Assembly (NCBI GenBank): GCA_900542555.1
Contig: UQNU01000072.1
Span: 1-7,341 of the forward strand
Length of the DNA: 7,341 bases
Direction of reading: 5' to 3'
DNA from: an uncultured Collinsella sp.
GTDB lineage: Bacteria > Actinomycetota > Coriobacteriia > Coriobacteriales > Coriobacteriaceae
Part shown: one piece after another, positions 1 to 4,828 of the stretch
How positions within the stretch are numbered: the stretch's first letter is position 1
How the letters are laid out: every line of letters starts with the position of its first letter
Notes under the pieces: generated by a model
The model's input: only the letters and a program-made list of their open reading frames with translations
What the model was told of the DNA's origin: nothing
The model's database searches: none
Translations under genes and position numbers: made by a program

Positions 1-47
1 GAGATGACGTCGAGTCTCGTGGGCTCGGAGATGTGTATAAGAGACAG
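1..47. other. Nextera (Tn5) sequencing adapter with i7 index, left end
   Basis: This is not genomic DNA. Positions 14-28 read GTCTCGTGGGCTCGG and positions 29-47 read AGATGTGTATAAGAGACAG, the Tn5 mosaic end; together they are the Illumina Nextera read-2 adapter. Positions 1-5 (GAGAT) match the end of the P7 primer, and 6-13 (GACGTCGA) occupy the i7 index slot. Its reverse complement, TCGACGTC, agrees with a Nextera XT i7 index as I remember it (N729). The same index starts at the other end of the window. Genomic sequence begins at about 48. Confidence 0.98.
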
Positions 48-48
48 G

Positions 49-72
49 TGTAAGCTCAAGCTTGCCCAATAG
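49..72 (+). CDS. Possible 3' end of an upstream gene (7 codons left)
   Basis: Between the adapter and the terminator-like hairpin, the frame starting at 49 reads CKLKLAQ and then stops at 70-72. A gene end is expected just before a terminator. In several Gram-positive lineages the gene before murA is atpC, whose product ends in a helix rich in Lys/Arg, Leu and Ala, so this tail would fit. Seven residues cannot establish it, and the other two forward frames also stop soon (51-53 and 83-85). The rest of any such gene lies outside the contig. Confidence 0.2.
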   Translation, partial: CKLKLAQ

Positions 73-108
73 TCAAACGATTTAGCGTTCGACCATTTGC
101 GAACACAT

Positions 109-147
109 CATGCCCGGGATGGCCCAGCCACCCCGGGCATGCTTTTT
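109..147 (+). terminator. Rho-independent terminator-like hairpin just upstream of murA
   Basis: A perfect 10-bp GC-rich stem pairs CATGCCCGGG (109-118) with CCCGGGCATG (132-141). Inside it TGG (120-122) can pair with CCA (128-130). The right arm is followed by C and five T (143-147). This is the form of an intrinsic terminator reading rightward, probably for the gene upstream of the contig. It ends only 13 nt before the murA start, and the murA Shine-Dalgarno follows at once, so it could also act as an attenuator in a murA leader. Confidence 0.75.
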
Positions 148-160
148 GAAAGGGTAGACC

Positions 161-1444
161 TTGGATATTATCCGCGTTGAGGGTGGCCACGCCATCGGAG
201 GCTCCGTGCCCGTCTCGGGCGCCAAGAACTCCGCGCTCAAACTCATGGCGGCAACGCTTCTGGCGCCGGGCAAGACGACGCTGCAGAACGTGCCCGATAT
301 TTCCGATGTCCACGTGATGGGCAAGGTGCTCAAGGGCATGGGCGCTACGATCGATGTCCTCGACGAGCACACGCTCGAGATTGATACCTCTCAGGTCGAT
401 TCTTGGGAGGCCCCTTACGAGCTCGTTGCCAAGATGCGTGCTTCCACCGCCGTCATGGGACCTCTGCTGGGCCGCTTCCATCGCGCCAAGATCGCCATGC
501 CGGGCGGCTGCAACCTGGGTGCTCGCAAGATCGATATGCACATTCTTGGTCTTGAGGCCCTGGGCGTTGAGTTCGATACCGCCCACGGTTACATCAACGC
601 TAATGCGCCCCAAGGTCTGCGCGGTACCACCGTCACGCTCGAGTTCGCCAGCGTCGGTGCGACCGAGAACCTCATCATGGCCTCTGTGCGCGCACAGGGC
701 ACCACGGTTATCGACAATGCCGCCCGCGAGCCCGAGATCGTCGATCTCGCCAACATGCTCAACGAGATGGGCGCTAAGATTGTCGGCGCCGGTACGCCCG
801 TCGTGACCATCGAGGGCGTGGAAGAGTTGCATCCTGTTACCCATCGCGTAGTGGGCGACCGCATCGAGGCCGGTACCTTTATCGTCGCCGGTGCGCTGAT
901 GGCCGACGATCGCGGTGTCGATGTCACGGGCTTTTGCCCCATTCACTTGGGCATGGTGCTCAAGAAGATGGAGCTCATGGGTATCGACTGCAAGCGCGTC
1001 GAGGATGGCGTCCATGTGAACCGTGCCGAGCGTATCAAGCCGGTCGACATCCAGACGCTTCCGTTCCCCGGCTTCCCGACGGACATGCAGGCGCAGATTA
1101 TGGTGCTCTCCGCCCTTGCCAACGGCAGTTCCGTTATTACCGAGAACATCTTCGAGAATCGCTTTATGTTTGCCTCTGAGCTGGTGCGCATGGGTGCCGA
1201 CATTCGTATCGAGAGCCATCATGCCATGATTCATGGCGTCAAGGGCTTCTCGGGTGCACAGGTTACCTCGCCCGATCTGCGTGGCGGAGCGGCCCTCGTC
1301 GTAGCGGGCTTGATCGCCGACGGGACGACCGAGGTTTCGGCCATCCATCACATCAAGCGTGGCTACGAGCAGTTTGTCGAAAAGCTGCAGGCACTCGGCG
1401 CGCATGTCGAGCATGCTGCCGTCCCCGATCCCGTCATCTACTAA
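161..1444 (+). CDS. murA: UDP-N-acetylglucosamine 1-carboxyvinyltransferase (MurA)
   Basis: MurA transfers enolpyruvate from phosphoenolpyruvate to UDP-GlcNAc, the first committed step of peptidoglycan synthesis, in the cytoplasm. The 427-residue protein is full length (family about 420). It shows the N-terminal SGAKNS motif with Lys22 and Asn23, KMRAS around Arg93, the active-site loop MPGGCNLGAR with Cys117 (the residue alkylated by fosfomycin), the PTDMQ motif with Asp308, RGGAALV with Arg374 and the C-terminal IKRGYE with Arg400. Because Cys117 is present, nothing here predicts fosfomycin resistance at the target. The start is TTG: an in-frame TAG lies at 155-157, GAAAGGG (148-154) gives a Shine-Dalgarno 6 nt upstream, and the family N-terminus begins here. 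An LCP gene follows 12 nt after the stop, so the two are probably co-transcribed. No promoter fits between the hairpin at 109-147 and the start. Confidence 0.97.
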   Translation: MDIIRVEGGHAIGGSVPVSGAKNSALKLMAATLLAPGKTTLQNVPDISDVHVMGKVLKGMGATIDVLDEHTLEIDTSQVDSWEAPYELVAKMRASTAVMGPLLGRFHRAKIAMPGGCNLGARKIDMHILGLEALGVEFDTAHGYINANAPQGLRGTTVTLEFASVGATENLIMASVRAQGTTVIDNAAREPEIVDLANMLNEMGAKIVGAGTPVVTIEGVEELHPVTHRVVGDRIEAGTFIVAGALMADDRGVDVTGFCPIHLGMVLKKMELMGIDCKRVEDGVHVNRAERIKPVDIQTLPFPGFPTDMQAQIMVLSALANGSSVITENIFENRFMFASELVRMGADIRIESHHAMIHGVKGFSGAQVTSPDLRGGAALVVAGLIADGTTEVSAIHHIKRGYEQFVEKLQALGAHVEHAAVPDPVIY

Positions 1445-1456
1445 TACAGGTTGCCT

Positions 1457-2692
1457 ATGTTTAATAAAAAGCCCCTCGCGGATACCACCACCCGAAGACC
1501 CTCAACTGGTGCGCAGGCCAAGATCTACAGTCGCGATAACGTGGCTCGCTATTCCGAGCGCGCTCGCCAACGTCGTCGTAGCCACACGATTCGTCACGTC
1601 GTGCTCATTGTCGTGCTTGGCGTGCTGCTGAGTGCCACTACCGCTGCCGGCCTGTGGTTTGCCACCATTATGGGCAAGCTCGGCGATTCTAATGTCATTA
1701 CCGACAATCTGCGTCGGGTTCTGGTTGACATCGATGAGGCAAAGGATCCGTTCTACGTGCTGCTTCTTGGCACCGACGGCCGTCCGGGCGAGGATACGTA
1801 TCGTGCCGACTCGATTATCCTGGCACGCATCGACCCCACGCAAAAGCAGGCGACGCTCATTTCCGTTCCGCGCGACACCAAGGTCGAGTACAAGGGCGAG
1901 ACCATGAAGATCAACGCCTGCCACACCGTTGGCGGCGCCGAGGCCATGGTCGAGGCGGTCAACGAGTTGTGCGGTGTTCAGATTTCCCACTATGCCGAGG
2001 TCAGCTTCGACGGTATGCAGGCGCTGATTGATTCGGTTGGCGGTATCGACATTAACGCAACCGATGATGTTGACGACCCCGAGCACCTGGATATTAAGAT
2101 TACCGCTGGCCAGCAGCATATGGACGGTGCCACCGCCCTTACCTATGCCCGCTGCCGCTACACCTATGCCGACGGCGATTACACGCGCATGCGCCACCAG
2201 CGTCAGGTGCTTGGCGCCCTTGCCAACCAGATTCTCAATAACTTCGATGCCACGAAGATCTTTGGCCTGGTTAATTCGCTGTCCGATATGCTCGTAACCG
2301 ATATGAGCGTTCAGGATATCGTGGCTACGGTCAACGCCATGCGCGGTATGGATGTCGACGGTATCTACTCGGCCAACCTGCCCTCGTACGCCGACGACAG
2401 CACCATGATCGACGGTGTGAGCTACGTCTTTGTCTACGAGGACGAGCTCAAGGAAATGATGGAGCGCGTCGATGCCGGCAAGGATCCCAAGGGTCCCAAC
2501 ACCATGGGTCTTTCCGACGGTTCCAGCTCTACGATCGGCGACCTGAACAACAACACGTCTGACGACTACGCAAACGGTACCGCAACCTCATCGGTCAGCT
2601 CTGACGATTCCGATGACTCAAGCGATTCGAGCGATTCGGACTACTACGAAGAGCCCACCGGCGACGGCAACGGCTACGAAGCCAACTACTAG
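1457..2692 (+). CDS. LytR-CpsA-Psr (LCP) family envelope glycopolymer transferase
   Basis: LCP proteins move lipid-linked glycopolymers (teichoic acids, capsule, other wall polysaccharides) onto peptidoglycan or wall proteins, outside the membrane. The 411-residue product has a basic cytoplasmic N-terminus (Arg/Lys-rich to about residue 47), one membrane helix at about 47-71, and an extracytoplasmic LCP domain at about 98-300. Family motifs are LLGTDGRPG (103-111) with RADSIILARID, SVPRDTKV (136-143), VSFDGMQALIDSVGGIDI (182-199) and ALTYARCRY...GDYTRMRHQRQ (227-250). A Ser/Asp/Gly/Asn-rich tail of about 70 residues follows, probably disordered. Three cysteines (155, 172, 233) lie outside the membrane. 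I chose ATG 1457, with AGG at 1448-1450 and 6-nt spacing, over TTG 1451, which has no room for a ribosome site. It lies 12 nt after murA. The exact glycopolymer cannot be told; LcpA, TagU and CpsA are possible relatives. Confidence 0.93.
   Translation: MFNKKPLADTTTRRPSTGAQAKIYSRDNVARYSERARQRRRSHTIRHVVLIVVLGVLLSATTAAGLWFATIMGKLGDSNVITDNLRRVLVDIDEAKDPFYVLLLGTDGRPGEDTYRADSIILARIDPTQKQATLISVPRDTKVEYKGETMKINACHTVGGAEAMVEAVNELCGVQISHYAEVSFDGMQALIDSVGGIDINATDDVDDPEHLDIKITAGQQHMDGATALTYARCRYTYADGDYTRMRHQRQVLGALANQILNNFDATKIFGLVNSLSDMLVTDMSVQDIVATVNAMRGMDVDGIYSANLPSYADDSTMIDGVSYVFVYEDELKEMMERVDAGKDPKGPNTMGLSDGSSSTIGDLNNNTSDDYANGTATSSVSSDDSDDSSDSSDSDYYEEPTGDGNGYEANY
2621..2638 (+). repeat. 9-bp tandem repeat in the LCP Ser/Asp tail
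   Basis: AGCGATTCG occurs twice in direct tandem (2621-2629 and 2630-2638), in frame, and encodes Ser-Asp-Ser twice inside the acidic Ser/Asp tail (residues about 379-395). A nine-base unit keeps frame if it expands or contracts, so the length of this tail could differ between strains. Confidence 0.8.
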
Positions 2693-2693
2693 A

Positions 2694-2721
2694 GTTACGC
2701 GGTTTTACCAAACCGCGTAAC
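2694..2721. repeat. Perfect 12-bp hairpin one base after the LCP stop codon
   Basis: GTTACGCGGTTT (2694-2705) and AAACCGCGTAAC (2710-2721) are perfect reverse complements around a TACC loop. The stem begins one base after the LCP stop. No T-run follows on either strand, so it is not a canonical intrinsic terminator. It may stabilise the 3' end of the murA-LCP mRNA, block a 3' exonuclease, or work as an atypical terminator. Confidence 0.75.
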
Positions 2722-2733
2722 CGCTTGACGCTG

Positions 2734-2834
2734 CAAACCCGCCAGAGCGGCAATCTGCCTTTCAACTTCGGCGGCATGATCAAAAGATCAATGCCGCCTC
2801 GTTTCAAGGCACCTTGCTCGCTCTGGCGGGTTTT
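2734..2834. repeat. ~100-nt long-hairpin element with 15-bp terminal inverted repeats (MITE-like candidate)
   Basis: AAACCCGCCAGAGCG (2735-2749) is the exact reverse complement of CGCTCTGGCGGGTTT (2819-2833). Nested inside are GCCTT/AAGGC (2757-2761 with 2806-2810), then GGCGGCAT/ATGCCGCC (2770-2777 with 2791-2798) and GATC/GATC around AAAA (2778-2789), so the whole stretch can fold as one long imperfect hairpin. CGCTG occurs on both sides (2729-2733 and 2835-2839), as a 5-bp target duplication would. These are features of a small non-autonomous mobile element. Alternatives are a structured small RNA or a transcription terminator: the right arm runs into TTTT. No protein is encoded. Confidence 0.55.
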
Positions 2835-2860
2835 CGCTGTCCGCGCCAAAACATCGGCGT

Positions 2861-2923
2861 TGCCGGAACACTTGGCACTTGGGGACGTTCCTTTTGTGCC
2901 GGCAGTTTGGGACACTCCTTGCG
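2861..2923. repeat. Imperfect GGGAC-type repeats, REP-like
   Basis: TTGGGGACGTTCCTT (2879-2893) recurs as TTTGGGACACTCCTT (2906-2920), 27 nt apart. The first copy lies in a small imperfect palindrome bounded by GGCAC (2874-2878) and GTGCC (2896-2900). CACTTGG is tandemly repeated at 2869-2882, and TGCCGG begins both halves (2861 and 2897). GGGGAC-TTCC repeats of this style resemble the dispersed palindromes associated with REP-associated tyrosine (Y1) transposases, which I recall from several bacterial groups. No transposase gene is present here, and dispersal cannot be judged from one window. Confidence 0.4.
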
Positions 2924-2962
2924 TTAAGAGGCTGGCGTGCGTCAACCTGTTCTCATTGCAGC

Positions 2963-3001
2963 AAAAAAATCGCCCCGTTCTCGGTTGAGGACGGGGCGAT
3001 T
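2963..3001 (-). terminator. Rho-independent terminator of pepT
   Basis: AATCGCCCCGT (2968-2978) pairs with ACGGGGCGATT (2991-3001). The stem extends through a wobble pair and CTC/GAG to a GGTT loop (2983-2986). On the minus strand the stem is followed by seven T, from the seven A at 2963-2969. This is a textbook intrinsic terminator 26 nt past the pepT stop. The plus-strand side has only a weak T-rich stretch (TTCGTCTTT), so any stop of the converging murA-LCP transcript here would be weaker. Confidence 0.92.
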
Positions 3002-3027
3002 CGTCTTTCGGACTTGTGCAGCCAGGC

Positions 3028-4275
3028 TTATGCAAAGCGGGCGACGAGCTCCTGGAGCACATCGGTCATCTTGACGAGCGAACTGACCGGGACGAACTCG
3101 TTGACGCCGTGGTAGCAATAGCCGCCGGTGGAAAGGTTGGGGCAGGGCAGACCGCGGAACGACAGCTGCGCGCCGTCGGTGCCGCCGCGAATCGGCAGCA
3201 CTTGGGGCTCAACGCCGCAGGCAAGGTAGGCTTCCTTGGCAACATCAATAAGCTCGGGATAGTCACGAACGATCTCGGCCATATTTCGATACTGTTGCTT
3301 AATCTCGACCGTCACGCGCTCCTCACCCAGACGCTGGTTGAGCATCGAGGCGGCGGCATCAATAAGGTCGAGTTTCTGCTGGAACTTGGCGGCGTCATGG
3401 TCGCGGACGATATAGCGCGCGGTGGCGTGATCGACGGTCGCAGATACACCCTCAAGGTGATAAAAGCCCTCGTAGCCTTCCGTATACTCCGGGCGCTGCA
3501 CGTAGGGGAGCAACGCGTTGAAGTCGCAGAACAGATTGCCTGCGTTGACCATACGACCCTTAGCGTCGCCCGGGTGGATGGACTGGCCCTCAAAGCGGAC
3601 GGTCGCCTCGGCGGCGTTAAAGCACTCCCACTCCAGCTCGCCAATGGGGCCGCCGTCGACCGTGTAGGCGTACTTGCAGCCAAAGGTATCGATATCCAAC
3701 AGCTCGGCTCCGTGGCCGATCTCCTCGTCAGGGCAGAAGCAAATGCCGAGTGCGGGATGGGGCAGAGAAGGGTCCTGAGCGATACGCGCGACAAGCGACA
3801 TGATCTCGGCGACGCCTGCCTTGTCGTCTGCGCCCAGCAGCGTGGTGCCGTCGCTGCAGACCAGGTCCTCACCCGCGAGGTCATTCAGGGCGGGAAGCTT
3901 GGCGGTACTCATGGCAACGGGTTTACCGTCAACCGTGCCGCAGACCAGGTCGCCGCCTTCGTAGTGCACGATGTGCGGCTTCACGCCGGCGCCCGGTGCA
4001 ACTTCGGTGGTGTCGAGATGGGCGATCAGGCCCAGGGCGGGCTTGTCCTCAGCGCCCGCACTTGCGGGGATATGCGCGCAGACATAGGCGTGCTCGGTCA
4101 CGTGGGCATCTTCCGCACCAAGCTCGCGCAGCTCTTCAGCCAGCACGTTGGCAAGGTCAAACTGAACGGCGCTCGAGGGTACCTGGTCGCAGTTTGCATC
4201 CTCGGACTGCGTGTTGATCTGGACGTAGCGCAAAAAGCGTTCGAGGACATCGGGGCTCGTGGTGGTGTTTTCCAT
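3028..4275 (-). CDS. pepT: Peptidase T (tripeptide aminopeptidase, M20B)
   Basis: PepT removes the N-terminal residue from tripeptides in the cytoplasm, the last stage of peptide use, and needs two zinc ions. The 415-residue product fits the family (about 410). Ligand and catalytic motifs are in order: IAHLDT with His86 and Asp88, GADDKAG with Asp150, PDEEIG with Glu184 (general base) and Glu185, TVDGG with Asp207, and CYHGVNEF with His389. GGTDGAQLSFRGLPCPN is the typical C-terminal stretch. I chose ATG 4275 (MENTTTSPDVLERF), where the family starts and which has GGAG at 4284-4287 with 8-nt spacing. An upstream in-frame ATG at 4371 would add 32 unrelated residues read through the divergent promoter region. 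The gene converges on murA-LCP and diverges from the metalloregulator gene. Cytosolic: no signal peptide. Confidence 0.96.
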   Translation of the reverse strand: MENTTTSPDVLERFLRYVQINTQSEDANCDQVPSSAVQFDLANVLAEELRELGAEDAHVTEHAYVCAHIPASAGAEDKPALGLIAHLDTTEVAPGAGVKPHIVHYEGGDLVCGTVDGKPVAMSTAKLPALNDLAGEDLVCSDGTTLLGADDKAGVAEIMSLVARIAQDPSLPHPALGICFCPDEEIGHGAELLDIDTFGCKYAYTVDGGPIGELEWECFNAAEATVRFEGQSIHPGDAKGRMVNAGNLFCDFNALLPYVQRPEYTEGYEGFYHLEGVSATVDHATARYIVRDHDAAKFQQKLDLIDAAASMLNQRLGEERVTVEIKQQYRNMAEIVRDYPELIDVAKEAYLACGVEPQVLPIRGGTDGAQLSFRGLPCPNLSTGGYCYHGVNEFVPVSSLVKMTDVLQELVARFA

Positions 4276-4283
4276 AAAGACCG

Positions 4284-4287
4284 CTCC
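4284..4287 (-). promoter_or_regulatory. Shine-Dalgarno deciding the pepT start
   Basis: On the minus strand GGAG stands 8 nt before ATG 4275. It supports the short, family-like N-terminus over the longer reading from 4371. Confidence 0.75.
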
Positions 4288-4313
4288 AATCTTGGTCGTC
4301 GTGTGCAACAAGA

Positions 4314-4319
4314 ACTCTA
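4314..4319 (-). promoter_or_regulatory. Possible -10 box for pepT
   Basis: On the minus strand TAGAGT reads at 4319-4314, about 39 nt before the pepT start. The matching -35 zone falls inside the inverted repeat at 4324-4341 and does not resemble TTGACA. If this is the promoter, a protein on the inverted repeat would block it. The support is only a partial hexamer match. Confidence 0.3.
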
Positions 4320-4323
4320 GCAC

Positions 4324-4341
4324 GGTATGCCACGGCATACC
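4324..4341. promoter_or_regulatory. Perfect 8-2-8 inverted repeat, candidate operator of the DtxR/MntR-type regulator
   Basis: GGTATGCC (4324-4331) and GGCATACC (4334-4341) are exact reverse complements separated by AC. The site lies between the divergent pepT and metalloregulator genes. It ends 17 nt before a -10-like TAGAAT (4359-4364), so it would cover the -35 region, where repressors of this family commonly bind. DtxR and MntR boxes are also 18-20 bp interrupted palindromes, though this sequence is not the classic TTAGGTTAGCC type. Autoregulation by the adjacent gene product is the simplest inference. Confidence 0.55.
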
Positions 4342-4358
4342 ACGACGCTTGGATGGGG

Positions 4359-4364
4359 TAGAAT
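4359..4364 (+). promoter_or_regulatory. -10 box for the metalloregulator / methyltransferase transcript
   Basis: TAGAAT differs from TATAAT at one base. It predicts a transcript start near 4371 and a leader of about 25 nt before ATG 4396. No good TTGACA lies 16-18 nt upstream; that position is taken by the inverted repeat (4324-4341), which suggests a regulated or activator-dependent promoter. Confidence 0.45.
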
Positions 4365-4395
4365 CAGCCATTGAATGCAGAAGGGACGGAAGATC

Positions 4396-4818
4396 ATGGA
4401 TACGACAAATAGCTCGCGCGAACTACATCTGACGGTGGCGAACGAAGACTACTTGGAGTGCATGGTTCGCATTGAAAGCGAAGAGGGGGAAACCAACGGC
4501 GTGCGATCGGTCGACATCGCGCAGCGCCTTGGCGTCTCCAAGGCATCGGTCAATAAAGCGGTTTCGGCGCTCAAGGCATCCGAACTTGTCGAGCAATCGC
4601 ACTACGGCAAGGTAGTCCTGACCGATCGCGGCCGCGAGGTTGGTACGGCTATCTGGTACCGTCATCGCCTCATCCGCACGTTTTTGGTTCAGGAGCTCGG
4701 TGTCGAATTTGAGCGAGCCGATTCCGAGGCCTGCATGATGGAGCATGCGCTTTCCGAGGACACGATGAACCGCTGGCTCGCCTATCTCGAAAAGCAGGGA
4801 ATCAGCGTCGAGGAATAG
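4396..4818 (+). CDS. DtxR/MntR-family metal-dependent transcriptional repressor (two-domain form)
   Basis: Regulators of this family bind Fe(II) or Mn(II) and then repress metal-uptake or related genes. The 140-residue protein has a winged helix-turn-helix (about 37-83: VDIAQRLGVSKASVNKAVSA, then a wing and LTDRGREVG) and a metal-binding dimerisation domain (about 85-135: YRHRLIRTFL...SEACMMEHALS). It lacks the SH3-like third domain of DtxR/IdeR, as in MntR. Likely ligands are Asp18 and Glu21 (EDYLE), His90, Cys113, Glu116 and His117. Asp18 corresponds to MntR Asp8, whereas Cys113 corresponds to the iron-sensor Cys102 of DtxR, so the metal cannot be assigned. I chose ATG 4396, served by AAGGGA at 4381-4386; ATG 4375 would consume that site and lie almost at the predicted transcript start. 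A methyltransferase gene follows 10 nt later. Confidence 0.88.
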   Translation: MDTTNSSRELHLTVANEDYLECMVRIESEEGETNGVRSVDIAQRLGVSKASVNKAVSALKASELVEQSHYGKVVLTDRGREVGTAIWYRHRLIRTFLVQELGVEFERADSEACMMEHALSEDTMNRWLAYLEKQGISVEE

Positions 4819-4828
4819 CGGGATATAT

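Noticed and set aside
87..104. GTTCG...CGAAC inverted repeat as a LexA-type box
   Set aside because: Actinobacterial LexA boxes have the opposite order (CGAAC...GTTCG) and a 4-nt spacer. Here the arms are only 5 bp with 8 nt between.
56..1414. Long minus-strand open frame opposite murA (452 codons)
   Set aside because: It mirrors the murA codons in a GC-rich gene, has a His/Gly/Asp-rich composition with no domain I recognise, and MurA on the plus strand is unambiguous.
2725..2988. Plus-strand open frame in the convergent intergenic region (87 codons)
   Set aside because: It covers the hairpin element, the repeats and part of the pepT terminator, has no clear ribosome site, and shows no protein-like pattern.
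3016..4320. Long plus-strand open frame opposite pepT (434 codons)
   Set aside because: It is antisense to a complete PepT with all zinc ligands, and its start lies just past the pepT terminator with no ribosome site I could support.
4276..4371. N-terminal extension of PepT from ATG 4371
   Set aside because: The extra 32 residues do not match the family, would be read through the operator-like repeat, and a better ATG with GGAG exists at 4275.
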